Of a DNA stretch of 42,025 bases, positions 23,510 through 32,658 are shown in pieces. The DNA comes from Burkholderiales bacterium UBA2647 (GTDB lineage Bacteria > Pseudomonadota > Gammaproteobacteria > Burkholderiales > Burkholderiaceae_E), in the NCBI GenBank assembly GCA_002359635.1, contig DENJ01000056.1:20218-62242 (forward strand), in the 5' to 3' direction. Position 1 is the first letter of the stretch. Every line of letters begins with the position of its first letter. Both the position numbers and the translations under genes were made by a program. The notes under the pieces are model-generated. The model worked only from the letters and a program-made list of their open reading frames with translations. It was not told where the DNA came from and searched no databases.

Positions 23510-24795
23510 GAATGGCCCTGCAAACCCGCCTTGCCCGAGCCTTCAGCCTTTTTAGCGCTTCGCCACAGTGGTTTGCAGGGGCCATGCCCTGGCGCGCGCG
23601 TCCAAGCTCACCGGCGGTCGCCTCACGCGATCTGGGTCGGCAAGCGAGCACGCAACCGCTTGCTGCCGAACTCGATCACAGCATGCTTGCGGTCACGCTT
23701 GCCTTGTTACTCTTTGGCCTGGTGATGGTTTACTCGGCATCGATTGCCTTGCCCGATTCGCCGCGTTTTGCCGCCTACAAGTCCTCGCATTTTTTGTTGC
23801 GACACGCTTTTGCCATCGCCGTGGGGCTGATCGCCGCCTGGATCGCGTTTCGCATCCCGAGCAGAACCATGCAACGCCTGGCCGCGCCAATGTTTTTGTT
23901 GGGCTTGTTCCTGCTCTTGCTGGTCTTGATTCCTGGTGTCGGCAAGGTGGTCTATGGTGCCCGCCGCTGGATTTCGCTGGGCGTGATCAATCTGCAGCCC
24001 TCCGAGCTCATGAAGATTTTCGTGATTCTTTATGTGGCTGATTACACCGTGCGTAAACAAGACTATATGCATCACTTCTCCAAGGGCTTTTTACCCATGG
24101 GCACGGCGGTGGCGCTCGTGGGGCTCCTGCTGCTGCTTGAGCCCGATCTCGGGGCCTTTATCGTGATCGCCACGGTGGCGATGGGGATTCTTTTTCTTGG
24201 CGGCGTCAATGGCAAGCTTTTTAGCGGTTTGATCGTCATCGCGCTCACCACGTTTGCCTTGCTGATTCATTTATCACCCTGGCGACGCGATCGAATCTTC
24301 GCCTACCTGGATCCTTTTGAACCCGCGAACGCCTTGGGCAAGGGTTATCAGCTTTCGCATTCGTTGATCGCCTTCGGACGGGGCGAATGGTTTGGCGTCG
24401 GTCTGGGCGGGTCTGTGGAAAAGTTGCACTACCTGCCTGAGGCGCATACCGACTTCCTGCTTGCGGTTATCGGTGAAGAGCTCGGTCTTGTTGGCGTGAT
24501 GGCGACGATTCTGGGTTTTCTATGGATGACCCGGCGCGCTTTTCAAATCGGACGACAGGCCATTGCCATGGAGCGCTTTTACCCGGGCCTTGTCGCCAAA
24601 GGCATTGCGCTATGGATTGGCGCGCAGGCTTTTATCAACATGGGCGTCAACCTCGGTCTGCTGCCCACCAAGGGCTTGACCCTGCCGCTGATGAGCTACG
24701 GCGGCACAGGCATTTTGGTCAATTGTGTGGCCATCGGGATCCTGCTGAGGATCGATCGTGAGAACCGGATCACCATGCGCGGGGGCAAGCTATGA
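23506..24795 (+). CDS. ftsW: Septal peptidoglycan glycosyltransferase FtsW
   Basis: SEDS-family membrane protein that polymerises lipid II at the septum in complex with FtsI. The 429-residue protein has a cytoplasmic N terminus of about 60 residues and then about ten membrane spans. Recognisable SEDS elements are LVMVYSAS in the first span, [83 protein letters not shown] with the conserved acidic residues, and [10 protein letters not shown] near the C terminus. GTG 23506 is chosen because GGAG lies 7 nt upstream and the GTGA overlaps the murD stop; ATG 23512 is an alternative only two codons later. The stop overlaps the murG start as ATGA. Confidence 0.97.
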   Translation: MRMALQTRLARAFSLFSASPQWFAGAMPWRARPSSPAVASRDLGRQASTQPLAAELDHSMLAVTLALLLFGLVMVYSASIALPDSPRFAAYKSSHFLLRHAFAIAVGLIAAWIAFRIPSRTMQRLAAPMFLLGLFLLLLVLIPGVGKVVYGARRWISLGVINLQPSELMKIFVILYVADYTVRKQDYMHHFSKGFLPMGTAVALVGLLLLLEPDLGAFIVIATVAMGILFLGGVNGKLFSGLIVIALTTFALLIHLSPWRRDRIFAYLDPFEPANALGKGYQLSHSLIAFGRGEWFGVGLGGSVEKLHYLPEAHTDFLLAVIGEELGLVGVMATILGFLWMTRRAFQIGRQAIAMERFYPGLVAKGIALWIGAQAFINMGVNLGLLPTKGLTLPLMSYGGTGILVNCVAIGILLRIDRENRITMRGGKL

Positions 24796-25886
24796 ACCCC
24801 TGCCTGATGGTGATGGCTGGTGGCACCGGCGGGCATGTGATTCCGGGTTTGGCAGTCGCTGAGCAATTGCGTGCCCAAGGCTGGCGGGTGGTCTGGCTCG
24901 GAAATCCCTCGGGCATGGAAGCCAGGCTTACCGAGCGTGCCGGCATTCCAATGCGCCCCCTGGTCTTTTCAGGCCTGCGCGGTAAGGGCTTGAGGAGCTT
25001 ATTGTGGATGCCCTTGCGGCTGATACGGGCCTTTGTCCAGGCAATCGCTGCCTTGCGCGCCGAGAAACCCAATGTTGTGCTTGGCATGGGCGGTTATGTG
25101 GCCTTTCCGGGCGGCATGATGGCAAGCCTGCTTGGCCGCCCTTTGCTGATCCATGAACAAAACTCGGTGGCAGGCCTCACGAATCGTGTCCTGGCGAAGC
25201 TTGCCGACCAGGTTTTTGAAGCCTTTCCAGGGTCTTTTGGACCGACACAAGCCAATCGGGTGATGTGGGTCGGTAACCCGGTACGTGAGGTGATTCTCGA
25301 TCTGCCGCCCCCGGATCAGCGTTATCGACAACGACAAGGACCATTGCGGCTGCTTGTGCTTGGCGGCAGTCTTGGCGCGCAGGCCATCAATGAACTCCTA
25401 CCCAAGGCACTTGCCTTAATTTCCCGGGCCAATCGACCAAGCGTCCTTCACCAGGCCGGGGAAAAACATCTTGAAGCTTTGCAAAAGGCCTATCAGCAAG
25501 TTGATGTGGCGGCTCAACTCGAAGCCTTCATTGGCGATATGGCGCAAGCCTATGCCGAGGCCGATCTGGTGATTGCCCGAGCGGGTGCAATGACGGTCTC
25601 TGAGGTTGCCGCGGCAGGCGTTGCGGCCCTTTTTATTCCCTTTCCGCATGCTGTGGATGACCATCAAACCGGCAATGCCCAGTTCCTGGTGCAGGCGCAG
25701 GCAGCCTGGTGTTTCCAGCAGGATCGCTTCAGTGCCGAGCAACTGGCCGATTTGCTGCAAGCCCTCGATCGTCAGCGGCTCTTGCATATGGCCCAGGCTG
25801 CGCGCAAGGCTGCAAAACCCGAGGCGCTTGAGGTTTTGGTTAGGGCCTGCAAGGAGGCTGCGAGGCCCAAAAGAGAAGCTGCATGA
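24792..25886 (+). CDS. murG: Lipid I N-acetylglucosaminyltransferase MurG
   Basis: Peripheral inner-membrane GT-B glycosyltransferase that adds GlcNAc to lipid I, giving lipid II. The 364-residue protein shows the N-terminal glycine loop [16 protein letters not shown], the acceptor-side [13 protein letters not shown] block, the second glycine loop [17 protein letters not shown], and the UDP-GlcNAc site [17 protein letters not shown] and [20 protein letters not shown] 24792 overlaps the ftsW stop by 4 nt. The last codons (PKREAA) lie in the first copy of a 22-bp tandem repeat that continues past the stop to the murC start. The stop TGA at 25884-25886 is itself overlapped by an ATG at 25883. 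Confidence 0.97.
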   Translation: MNPCLMVMAGGTGGHVIPGLAVAEQLRAQGWRVVWLGNPSGMEARLTERAGIPMRPLVFSGLRGKGLRSLLWMPLRLIRAFVQAIAALRAEKPNVVLGMGGYVAFPGGMMASLLGRPLLIHEQNSVAGLTNRVLAKLADQVFEAFPGSFGPTQANRVMWVGNPVREVILDLPPPDQRYRQRQGPLRLLVLGGSLGAQAINELLPKALALISRANRPSVLHQAGEKHLEALQKAYQQVDVAAQLEAFIGDMAQAYAEADLVIARAGAMTVSEVAAAGVAALFIPFPHAVDDHQTGNAQFLVQAQAAWCFQQDRFSAEQLADLLQALDRQRLLHMAQAARKAAKPEALEVLVRACKEAARPKREAA

Positions 25887-25928
25887 GACCCAAGAGAAAA
25901 GCGTATGAGACCCATGAGAACGCCGCAT
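25862..25928 (+). repeat. Three tandem 22/23-bp repeats spanning the murG-murC junction
   Basis: Units at 25862-25884 (23 bp), 25885-25906 (22 bp) and 25907-25928 (22 bp). Each has the form GAG(A/G)CCCA(A/T)(A/G)AGA... and ends in AT, so each unit boundary reads ATGAG. The first boundary is the murG stop, the last is the murC start. A partial fourth copy (GAGGC) begins murC. Units 2 and 3 are the closest pair. Confidence 0.85.
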
Positions 25929-25930
25929 GA
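25883..25930 (+). other. Fifteen-codon bridging mini-ORF between murG and murC
   Basis: ATG 25883 overlaps the murG stop as ATGA. The frame reads [15 protein letters not shown] and stops with TGA at 25928-25930, which overlaps the murC ATG 25927 as ATGA. Its coding sequence consists of repeat units 2 and 3. The peptide itself is unlikely to matter; carrying ribosomes from murG to murC is the likely purpose, if any. No independent evidence of translation. Confidence 0.5.
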
Positions 25931-27351
25931 GGCATAAGGTTCGCCATATTCACTTTGTGGGCATTGGCGGTGCCGGTATGAGTGGCATCGCCGAGGTGTT
26001 CTTGAACCTGGGTTATCAGATTTCAGGTTCGGATCTCTCCCCTTCAGCGGTCACCGAACGCCTTCAAGCGCTCGGCGCCAAGGTGGCCATCGGCCATTCA
26101 GCCCAGCAGATCGAGGGGGCTGATTGCCTTGTGCTCTCAAGCGCGGTTAAGGCCGACAACCCGGAACTGATCGCGGCTCGGGCAAGACGCATACCGCTTG
26201 TGCCGCGCGCCATGATGCTTGCGGAGTTGATGAAGCTCAAACAAGGTATTGCAGTTGCCGGCACTCACGGCAAGACCACCACCACCTCCCTGGTGGCCTC
26301 CGTACTTGCAGCAGGCGGCCAGGATCCAACCTTTGTGATTGGTGGTTTGCTCAATAGCGCTGGTGTGAATGCAAGGCTCGGTAGCGGCGAGATGATCGTG
26401 GTCGAGGCTGATGAATCTGATGCATCCTTTTTGAATTTGTCACCCACGATGGCGATCATCACCAATATTGATGCTGATCACATGGAAACCTATGCCCACG
26501 ATCCGGCGCGATTGCGTCAGGCCTTTGTTGAGTTCACCCAGCGCCTGCCTTTCTATGGGACTGCCATCGTCTGTATTGACGATCCTGGCGTTCGGCAAAT
26601 CATGCCTTTTGTCTCTAAACCTTTGCTCACTTATGGCTGCAGCGAAGACGCCCAAGTGCGGGCCTCCGGACTTCGGGCCGAGGCGAGCACCATGCATTTC
26701 GCGGTCGAGCGCGAGGGGCGCGGTCCCTTGCAGGTACAACTCAATCTGCCCGGGCGGCACAACGTTTTGAATGCACTGGCGGCGATTGCCGTGGCCAGTG
26801 AGCTCGACCTGCCCGATGAGGCGGTGGTTGCCGCCTTGCGTGAGTTTAAAGGCGTGGGCAGGCGTTTTCAGTCCTACGGCGACTTGCCTGCCCAAGGTGG
26901 TGGGCATTTCCGTCTGATTGATGACTACGGGCATCATCCTGCCGAAATGGCTGCTGTGCTCGCTGCGGCCCGGGGCGCTTTTCCAGGACGCAGGATATTG
27001 CTCGCCTTTCAGCCGCATCGATACACCCGAACCCGTGACCTTTTCGAAGACTTTGTCGCTGTGCTGGGTCAGGCTGATGGCGTCCTGCTCACCGAAGTCT
27101 ACGCCGCTGGCGAAGCTGCGATCGTGGCGGCCGACGGCAGATCCCTGGCGCGCGCCCTGCGGGTTGCCGGCCGCGTTGAACCGCTCTTTTGCGAGGATTT
27201 AAAGCGCTTGCAAGATGCGGTCATCGAGCAGGCACGCGATCGCGATGTGGTTATTGCGATGGGCGCCGGGTCGATAGGCAGCCTTGCAGCCCGTCTTGCA
27301 CGCAGACTCGTCGGGGGCGACGCCAACGCCGAGCAAGGTGCGGCAGCATGA
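25927..27351 (+). CDS. murC: UDP-N-acetylmuramate:L-alanine ligase MurC
   Basis: First Mur ligase of the pathway; adds L-alanine to UDP-MurNAc in the cytoplasm. The 474-residue protein has the N-terminal glycine loop [15 protein letters not shown] (9-23), the ATP loop [11 protein letters not shown] at about 111-121, [23 protein letters not shown], the [17 protein letters not shown] block, and the C-terminal [12 protein letters not shown] and [14 protein letters not shown] motifs. Length matches E. coli MurC (491). ATG 25927 follows a 40-nt spacer after the murG stop, made of tandem repeat copies and bridged by a mini-ORF. GAGAA lies about 9 nt upstream. The stop overlaps ddl as ATGA. Confidence 0.97.
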   Translation: MRHKVRHIHFVGIGGAGMSGIAEVFLNLGYQISGSDLSPSAVTERLQALGAKVAIGHSAQQIEGADCLVLSSAVKADNPELIAARARRIPLVPRAMMLAELMKLKQGIAVAGTHGKTTTTSLVASVLAAGGQDPTFVIGGLLNSAGVNARLGSGEMIVVEADESDASFLNLSPTMAIITNIDADHMETYAHDPARLRQAFVEFTQRLPFYGTAIVCIDDPGVRQIMPFVSKPLLTYGCSEDAQVRASGLRAEASTMHFAVEREGRGPLQVQLNLPGRHNVLNALAAIAVASELDLPDEAVVAALREFKGVGRRFQSYGDLPAQGGGHFRLIDDYGHHPAEMAAVLAAARGAFPGRRILLAFQPHRYTRTRDLFEDFVAVLGQADGVLLTEVYAAGEAAIVAADGRSLARALRVAGRVEPLFCEDLKRLQDAVIEQARDRDVVIAMGAGSIGSLAARLARRLVGGDANAEQGAAA

Positions 27352-28343
27352 CTGCGAAGCCCATCGCACTGACACCGGTTTCGGCAGGCGAAGCTGCAAG
27401 CCTTGCCGACGCGCTGGGAAAAGTCGCGGTGTTGATGGGCGGTTCGTCTGCCGAGCGCGAGATATCGCTTCGATCGGGTCAGGGCGTCTTAAAAGCCTTG
27501 ACTTCCTTCGGTCTTGATGCAGCGGCTTTCGACCCGGCCGAGCAAGCGCTTGACCGGCTTCAGTCGCTTGGCGTGTCGAGGGTGTTTATTGCCTTGCACG
27601 GACGCTATGGCGAGGACGGCACGGTTCAGGGTGCACTCGAATTGCTGGGCATTCCTTATACCGGATCTGGTGTCCAGGCCTCGGCGATTGCGATCGACAA
27701 AATCAGAACCAAACAGATTTGGGGTTTTCTTGGTTTGCCGACGCCGGCAAGTGTGCAAGTGCGCGAGGATGGCAATGCCAAGACCTTGATCGACACGCTT
27801 GGTCTGCCAATGGTCATTAAACCGGCCCGGGAGGGCTCAACCCTCGGTCTCACGAAAGTGTTTGAGGCTTCGGCGCTTGAGGCAGCGCTCACCCTTGCAC
27901 GGGCTAGCGACCCTCTCGTGCTTGCCGAACGATTGATTGCCGGCCGAGAACTGACGGTGGCTGTGGTGGGTGAGGACGAACAGGCGCAGGCGCTTCCGAT
28001 CGTTGAAATTCGGGCGCCGCAGGGCAATTATGATTATCAGCACAAATATTTCAGCGACGATACCGAATACCTTTGTCCAGCGCCTCTTGATCCGGCGGTC
28101 AGCGCTCAGGTGCAAGCGCTTGCGCTTGCCGCTTTTCGTGCGCTTGGCTGTTCGGGCTGGGGTAGGGTTGACTTCATGCTCGACGCATCGAATCGACCCT
28201 GGTTGCTTGAGGTCAACACCTCACCAGGGATGACCGATCATTCGCTGGTTCCGATGGCAGCCCGCGCGCTCGGTCTGAGCTATGAATCCCTGGTGCTTCG
28301 CCTGCTTGAGCAGGCAAGTCTGAAACTGCGGAGGGCGGGTTGA
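27348..28343 (+). CDS. ddl: D-alanine:D-alanine ligase
   Basis: Makes the D-Ala-D-Ala dipeptide used by MurF; an ATP-grasp enzyme of 331 residues. Visible blocks are [20 protein letters not shown] at about residues 25-44, [38 protein letters not shown], the ATP-grasp segments [16 protein letters not shown] and [19 protein letters not shown], and the metal-binding C-terminal [37 protein letters not shown]. About 24 residues precede the fold, more than in E. coli DdlB. ATG 27348 overlaps the murC stop as ATGA; an in-frame reading from 27189 lies wholly in murC and is rejected. The stop overlaps the ftsQ TTG start. Position in the cluster corresponds to ddlB. Confidence 0.97.
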   Translation: MTAKPIALTPVSAGEAASLADALGKVAVLMGGSSAEREISLRSGQGVLKALTSFGLDAAAFDPAEQALDRLQSLGVSRVFIALHGRYGEDGTVQGALELLGIPYTGSGVQASAIAIDKIRTKQIWGFLGLPTPASVQVREDGNAKTLIDTLGLPMVIKPAREGSTLGLTKVFEASALEAALTLARASDPLVLAERLIAGRELTVAVVGEDEQAQALPIVEIRAPQGNYDYQHKYFSDDTEYLCPAPLDPAVSAQVQALALAAFRALGCSGWGRVDFMLDASNRPWLLEVNTSPGMTDHSLVPMAARALGLSYESLVLRLLEQASLKLRRAG

Positions 28344-29239
28344 GCGCGGTACCTCAACAGCACGCCCGAAGGCTTGGCTCCCAGGCGGCCGGCGCTGTTT
28401 ACGCATTTGGGGCGCATCTTATCGCCTTGCGGGCAGGGCTCATGGGTCTGCTTAAGCGTCTTTGGCAGGATCCACGGTGGATGAACCGTGCAGGTATCGC
28501 CCTGGCTTGCGTGGCCGCATCGGCGTTGATTTGGGGCTTTGCCCACTGGATGGCGCAAAAACCGTTCTTTGCGATGCAAAAAGTCATGGTCGAGGCCGCA
28601 CCAGGTCATGCGCTTCGACATGTGAGCGATGACGCTATCCACCTCGCCTTAAGGCGCCTTGGGTTTTTCGATTTTTTTTCGCTCGATCTTGAAGGGATTC
28701 GTGACCAGGTCGAGCAAGTCGATTGGGTCCGTAAAGCCCAAGTCAGACGTGTCTGGCCCAACGCCTTGGTGGTCGAGGTCGAAGAGCATCAGCCGATGGC
28801 GATCTGGAACGGTGACCGCTTGATCAATCATCACGGTGAATTGTTTACTGCAAACTTCGCCGAGGCCGAGATTGCGGGCCATCTGCCACAGTTGATCGGT
28901 CCAGATGGTTCACACCCCCAGGTTTTGGCGCGTTGGCGCGATTTAAGACAGTGGCTTGCCCCTTTGTCACGCTCGCCAAGCGTCCTCTCCCTCTCCGCAA
29001 GTCACGCATGGCAGGCCAAGCTCGATGACGGTAGCCTGCTTTTGCTGGGGCGTGACGAGGGTTTGGGGATGGAGCACCGGGTTGCGCGCTGGGTGGAGTC
29101 TCATCGCAGCGTGATTGAGCGGCTGATGAAACCGGTGGCCGCAGTGGACTTACGCTATCCCAACGGCTTTGCTTTGCAACTGGCCGAGCAGCAAACCGGG
29201 CAAGGCGGATTAAAAAAGAGTGCAAAGAGGGACAGATGA
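28340..29239 (+). CDS. ftsQ: Cell division protein FtsQ
   Basis: Bitopic inner-membrane protein that recruits FtsL and FtsB to the divisome. The 299-residue protein has a cytoplasmic N terminus of about 50 residues, one membrane span at about 51-70 (AGIALACVAASALIWGFAHW), a POTRA domain from about residue 76 (FFAMQKVMVEAAPGHALRHV... WVRKAQVRRVWPNALVVEVEEHQPMAIW), and the beta domain with DGSLLLLGRDEG and AAVDLRYPNGFALQL. The start is TTG at 28340: TTGA overlaps the ddl stop and GGAGGG lies 5 nt upstream. The next ATG in frame at 28442 would still leave the span intact but has a weaker context. The stop overlaps ftsA as ATGA. Confidence 0.95.
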   Translation: MSAVPQQHARRLGSQAAGAVYAFGAHLIALRAGLMGLLKRLWQDPRWMNRAGIALACVAASALIWGFAHWMAQKPFFAMQKVMVEAAPGHALRHVSDDAIHLALRRLGFFDFFSLDLEGIRDQVEQVDWVRKAQVRRVWPNALVVEVEEHQPMAIWNGDRLINHHGELFTANFAEAEIAGHLPQLIGPDGSHPQVLARWRDLRQWLAPLSRSPSVLSLSASHAWQAKLDDGSLLLLGRDEGLGMEHRVARWVESHRSVIERLMKPVAAVDLRYPNGFALQLAEQQTGQGGLKKSAKRDR

Positions 29240-30468
29240 CAAGAGATGCCAAGGATCTGATTGTCGGGCTCGATATCGGGACCTCCAAGATTGTGGCGAT
29301 GGTCGCCGAGCTCACCCTTGACGGCCGCATCGAAATTATCGGTCTGGGCCAGCACGATTCGCGTGGTTTGAAAAAAGGCGTGGTGGTCAACATTGAGGCC
29401 ACCGTTGCCTCGATTCAGCGCGCACTTGAAGAGGCCGAGTTGATGGCCGATTGCAAAATCCGCTCGGTCTACACCGGTATCGCAGGCAGTCATATTCGCA
29501 GCTTTAACTCCTCAGGCATGGTGGCGATTAAGGAAAAAGAAGTCACCGAGACCGACATCGCCCGGGTGATTGAAACCGCGAAAGCGGTCAATATTCCAAC
29601 CGATCAGCAAATTCTTCATGTGTTGCCCCAGGAATTTGTCGTGGACGGTCAAGATGACATCCGCGAGCCGATTGGCATGAGCGGTGTGCGGCTCGAAACC
29701 AAGGTTCATATCGTGACCGGTGCGGTGTCGGCGGCACAAAACATCGTCAAATGTGTGCGACGATGTGGTTTGGAGGTGCAGGATTTGATTCTCCAGCCGC
29801 TCGCCTCAAGTTATGCGGTGCTCACCTCCGATGAAAAAGAGCTTGGCGTGGCGCTGGTGGATATCGGCGGTGGTACCACCGATATCGCGATCTTCACCGA
29901 GGGCGCCATCCGCCATACTGCTGTGATTCCGATAGCCGGGGACCAGATCACCAATGATATCGCGATGGCGCTACGCACCCCAACACCGGAGGCTGAGGAG
30001 ATCAAGCTTCGTCACGGTATTGCCAAAGAGGTGCTTGCCGATCCTGCTGCGCGCATCGAGGTACCCGGCCTTGGCGATCGCGCACCGCGCCATATGTCGC
30101 GGCAGGCGCTTGCGGCGGTGATCGAACCTCGGGTAGAAGAGTTGTTTTCCCTGGTGAATCAGGTGATTCGCGAGTCGGGCTATGAGGAATTGCTTTCTTC
30201 GGGCATTGTGATGACCGGTGGAACCACCTTAATGCCAGGGATGGTTGAGCTTGCTGAAGATATATTTCTCAAGCCGGTTCGTATCGGCATGCCGGATTAC
30301 ACCGGTGGCCTGGCCGATGTGGTCGCTTCGCCACGGTTTTCGACGGCGGTGGGACTGATTGAGGAGGCGCGGATGCAGCGCCTGAGGGGGATGAGGGTGG
30401 CGCAGCAAGGGGGCTCATTCAAAGAGACCATGCGGCGCATGAAGGACTGGTTTCTTGGTAATTTCTAG
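29236..30468 (+). CDS. ftsA: Cell division protein FtsA
   Basis: Actin-like ATPase that ties FtsZ filaments to the inner membrane. The 410-residue protein has the phosphate-1 motif VGLDIGTSKIVAMVAE at about 11-26, the 1C domain with GIAGSHIRSFNSSGMVAI, phosphate-2 LGVALVDIGGGTTDIAIF, the adenosine motif GIVMTGGTTLMPGM, and a C-terminal amphipathic helix, KETMRRMKDWFLGNF, which is the membrane-targeting sequence. All expected domains are present and length fits the family (about 410-420). The ATG overlaps the ftsQ stop by 4 nt, with AGAGGGA just upstream. It is the last tightly coupled gene; ftsZ follows after a 69-nt leader. Confidence 0.97.
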   Translation: MTRDAKDLIVGLDIGTSKIVAMVAELTLDGRIEIIGLGQHDSRGLKKGVVVNIEATVASIQRALEEAELMADCKIRSVYTGIAGSHIRSFNSSGMVAIKEKEVTETDIARVIETAKAVNIPTDQQILHVLPQEFVVDGQDDIREPIGMSGVRLETKVHIVTGAVSAAQNIVKCVRRCGLEVQDLILQPLASSYAVLTSDEKELGVALVDIGGGTTDIAIFTEGAIRHTAVIPIAGDQITNDIAMALRTPTPEAEEIKLRHGIAKEVLADPAARIEVPGLGDRAPRHMSRQALAAVIEPRVEELFSLVNQVIRESGYEELLSSGIVMTGGTTLMPGMVELAEDIFLKPVRIGMPDYTGGLADVVASPRFSTAVGLIEEARMQRLRGMRVAQQGGSFKETMRRMKDWFLGNF

Positions 30469-30484
30469 CCAGGGGCGGTGGGGG

Positions 30485-30502
30485 CGCCGACGCGAGTCGG
30501 TG
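30485..30502 (+). promoter_or_regulatory. GNRA-loop hairpin in the ftsA-ftsZ spacer
   Basis: CGCCGAC, loop GCGA, GTCGGTG form a 7-bp stem with one G-U pair. It lies in the only long spacer of the coding run and ends about 35 nt before the ftsZ ATG. No T run follows, so it is not a terminator; it may stabilise a processed ftsZ messenger. Role inferred only. Confidence 0.4.
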
Positions 30503-30537
30503 TGAAAGCATGGTGAAGGTCTCGTGGAGGGTATCTT

Positions 30538-31911
30538 ATGAGTTTTGAAATGTTGGATGATGAGCCGGCTCCGGAGGGCGCGGTCATCAAAGTGGTGGGG
30601 GTCGGCGGAGCGGGGGGCAATGCGGTCAATCACATGATTTCACGCGGGGTACAAGGCGTGGAATTCATCGCGATGAACACCGATAAACAGGCACTGATCA
30701 AATCGGGTGCTCCCTACACGATCCAGTTGGGTGAGGCAGGCCTCGGCGCAGGGGCAAATCCGGAAGCCGGACGCGACTCGGCGCGCGCCCGTGAACTGGA
30801 AATCCGCGCAGCCCTTGAGGGCGCCAACATGGTCTTTCTGACCGCTGGCATGGGCAAGGGCACGGGCACCGGGGCCTCGCCGGTGGTCGCCTCGATTGCC
30901 AAAGACATGGGTATTTTGACAGTCGGGGTGGTGACCAAACCCTTCGATTTCGAAGGCGTGCGGAAAATGAAAGTGGCCGAGGCAGGTATCGATGCCCTGG
31001 TTGAACACGTCGATTCGCTGATTGTTGTGTTAAATCAAAAGCTTTTTGAGGTGATGGATGAAGACGCGAGCCTGCAAGACGCCTTTAAACAGGCCGATAA
31101 TGTCTTGCATAACGCCGTCGCAGGTATTGCCGAAATCATCAATGTGCCTGGCCTGGTAAACGTTGACTTTGCCGACGTGCGCACGGTGATGGCCGAGCAA
31201 GGCAAGGCGATGATGGGTATTGGCGAGGCCGCAGGCATGGACCGTGCCCGGATTGCCGCCGAGCAAGCGGTGGCTTCGCCCTTGCTTGACGGGGTCGATT
31301 TGAACGGGGCTCGCGGCGTGATTGTGAACATCACCGCTGCGCAAAACCTCAAGTTGCGCGAAACCAATGAGGTCATCAACACCATCCGCGAATTCTGCTC
31401 GGACGATGCCACCATCATCCACGGTACGGTGTTTGATGACAACATGGGCGACAGCTTAAGGGTGACGGTAGTCGCAACCGGCATCGGCAGAAATCGCGTC
31501 ATCGCTAAACCCCCCGTGCTGGTGAGCACGCCCGTGGCGATGCCAAGAACCGGCACCTATGACGCTGTCTCACCGGCAGGCATCAACGCATCGGGTTTGC
31601 ATCATCAGCCGCTGTCGCCAACGCCGGCGCCAGCGCCGAGTACAACATCGGCTTTTTCCTCGCCTTCGCTACCCTCGCCGGCATTCCAGGCTGCGATGTC
31701 GACCCCGCCGACCCAGGCGGCGGTTAGTACGATCGCCACCAGCCCGCAGGCGGCAAGCGCTCAGGCATCAAGCGTTTACAGTGCCAATCTCGATACCCCT
31801 ACGGTTTGGCGAGACCCGAGAGCGGCTGCCTCAGCCCGCGTGGCTGCTCTGGAAGAAAGCGGTGTTGAAAAGCTCGATATCCCAGCTTTCCTGCGCAGGC
31901 AGGCCGATTAA
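30538..31911 (+). CDS. ftsZ: Cell division GTPase FtsZ (unusual T4 loop)
   Basis: Tubulin-like GTPase that forms the Z ring. The 457-residue protein has the N-terminal glycine-rich loop [15 protein letters not shown] (19-33), [22 protein letters not shown], and the T7 loop [11 protein letters not shown] that completes the GTPase site of the next subunit. The T4 signature is Gly-Met-Gly-Lys-Gly-Thr-Gly-Thr-Gly (104-112): Lys107 stands where the family has glycine (E. coli Gly106). A Pro/Ala/Ser-rich linker of about 110 residues leads to the C-terminal peptide [13 protein letters not shown], which binds FtsA, ZapD and other partners. GGAGGG lies 8 nt before the ATG, a stronger site than at most cluster genes, consistent with the higher FtsZ level needed. 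Confidence 0.98.
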   Translation: MSFEMLDDEPAPEGAVIKVVGVGGAGGNAVNHMISRGVQGVEFIAMNTDKQALIKSGAPYTIQLGEAGLGAGANPEAGRDSARARELEIRAALEGANMVFLTAGMGKGTGTGASPVVASIAKDMGILTVGVVTKPFDFEGVRKMKVAEAGIDALVEHVDSLIVVLNQKLFEVMDEDASLQDAFKQADNVLHNAVAGIAEIINVPGLVNVDFADVRTVMAEQGKAMMGIGEAAGMDRARIAAEQAVASPLLDGVDLNGARGVIVNITAAQNLKLRETNEVINTIREFCSDDATIIHGTVFDDNMGDSLRVTVVATGIGRNRVIAKPPVLVSTPVAMPRTGTYDAVSPAGINASGLHHQPLSPTPAPAPSTTSAFSSPSLPSPAFQAAMSTPPTQAAVSTIATSPQAASAQASSVYSANLDTPTVWRDPRAAASARVAALEESGVEKLDIPAFLRRQAD

Positions 31912-31921
31912 GCTCGGGCGA

Positions 31922-31965
31922 AAGCCCGCAGATCGCAGCCAAGCGTAGGCGATCGAAGCGGGCTT
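31922..31965 (+). terminator. Stem-loop after ftsZ, possible terminator
   Basis: AAGCCCGC (31922-31929) pairs with GCGGGCTT (31958-31965), and inside it GATCGC (31931-31936) pairs with GCGATC (31949-31954). It starts 10 nt after the ftsZ stop, the expected place for the end of the dcw transcript. Only CCTTTT follows, at a distance, so termination may be weak or factor-dependent. Confidence 0.5.
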
Positions 31966-32084
31966 GCCGGGGCCTTTTGCAGCTATTTGCCGGCGACAAG
32001 CGCGTGGAACCCCACCCCAGCGCTTCTCGCCCAAACCACCCTCCAGGTCAGGGGGGAACGGTCGCCTGCGTCCGGTCCTCCCGA

Positions 32085-32090
32085 TACACT
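32085..32090 (+). promoter_or_regulatory. Candidate -10 element before the peroxiredoxin gene
   Basis: TACACT lies 30 nt before the start codon in the 209-nt spacer after ftsZ. The surrounding TACACTCAGC is identical to the sequence just before rnpB. No clear -35 hexamer is seen. Confidence 0.3.
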
Positions 32091-32120
32091 CAGCTTTTTT
32101 CAACTTCCATGGAGCATCCC

Positions 32121-32621
32121 ATGATTAAAGTCGGCGACCACCTGCCTGAGGCAACCCTTTTTGAGTTTTTCGACGTCGAAGCCAATGGCTGCAGCGTCGG
32201 TCCTAACGCGTTTAAAACGAGCGATCTTGTCAAAGGCAAAAAGATCGCCGTTTTCGGACTGCCAGGCGCTTTCACGCCGACATGTTCAGCCCAGCATGTG
32301 CCCGGCTATGTGGCTCATGAGGCTGATTTCAAGACCAAGGGCATCGATGAGATCTGGTGTCTTTCGGTGAATGACGCGTTTGTGATGGGTGCCTGGGGTC
32401 GGGAGCAGCACGCCGCAGGCAAAGTTCGCATGATGGCCGACGGCAGCGCCGAACTGACCAAAGCCATGGGTCTGGAATTCGATCTAACCGCCCGCGGACT
32501 TGGCGTTCGCTGCCAGCGTTTTTCGATGGTGCTCGATGATGGCGTCGTCACCCAACTCAACGTCGAGGCGCCAGGCAAGTTTGAGGTTTCGAGCGCCGAA
32601 GCCATGCTCGCCAAGCTATAG
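32121..32621 (+). CDS. Peroxiredoxin, Prx5/AhpE-like redoxin (type II)
   Basis: A thiol peroxidase of 166 residues that reduces hydrogen peroxide and alkyl peroxides, most likely with glutathione or glutaredoxin as reductant. The active-site motif PGAFTPTC (48-55) carries the peroxidatic Cys55 with Thr52, and the conserved arginine lies in the [18 protein letters not shown] stretch. Cys24, Cys85 and Cys135 are further cysteines; whether one resolves Cys55 is not clear, as most Prx5 proteins of bacteria are 1-Cys. GGAG lies 6 nt before ATG 32121; an in-frame reading from 31977 would add an unconserved stretch. The gene stands between ftsZ and lpxC, a placement I recall from other Burkholderiales. 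No signal peptide, so cytoplasmic. Confidence 0.93.
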   Translation: MIKVGDHLPEATLFEFFDVEANGCSVGPNAFKTSDLVKGKKIAVFGLPGAFTPTCSAQHVPGYVAHEADFKTKGIDEIWCLSVNDAFVMGAWGREQHAAGKVRMMADGSAELTKAMGLEFDLTARGLGVRCQRFSMVLDDGVVTQLNVEAPGKFEVSSAEAMLAKL

Positions 32622-32658
32622 GTCATCGCCTTTATCCCTGAATGTTTTGCCGGGCGCG

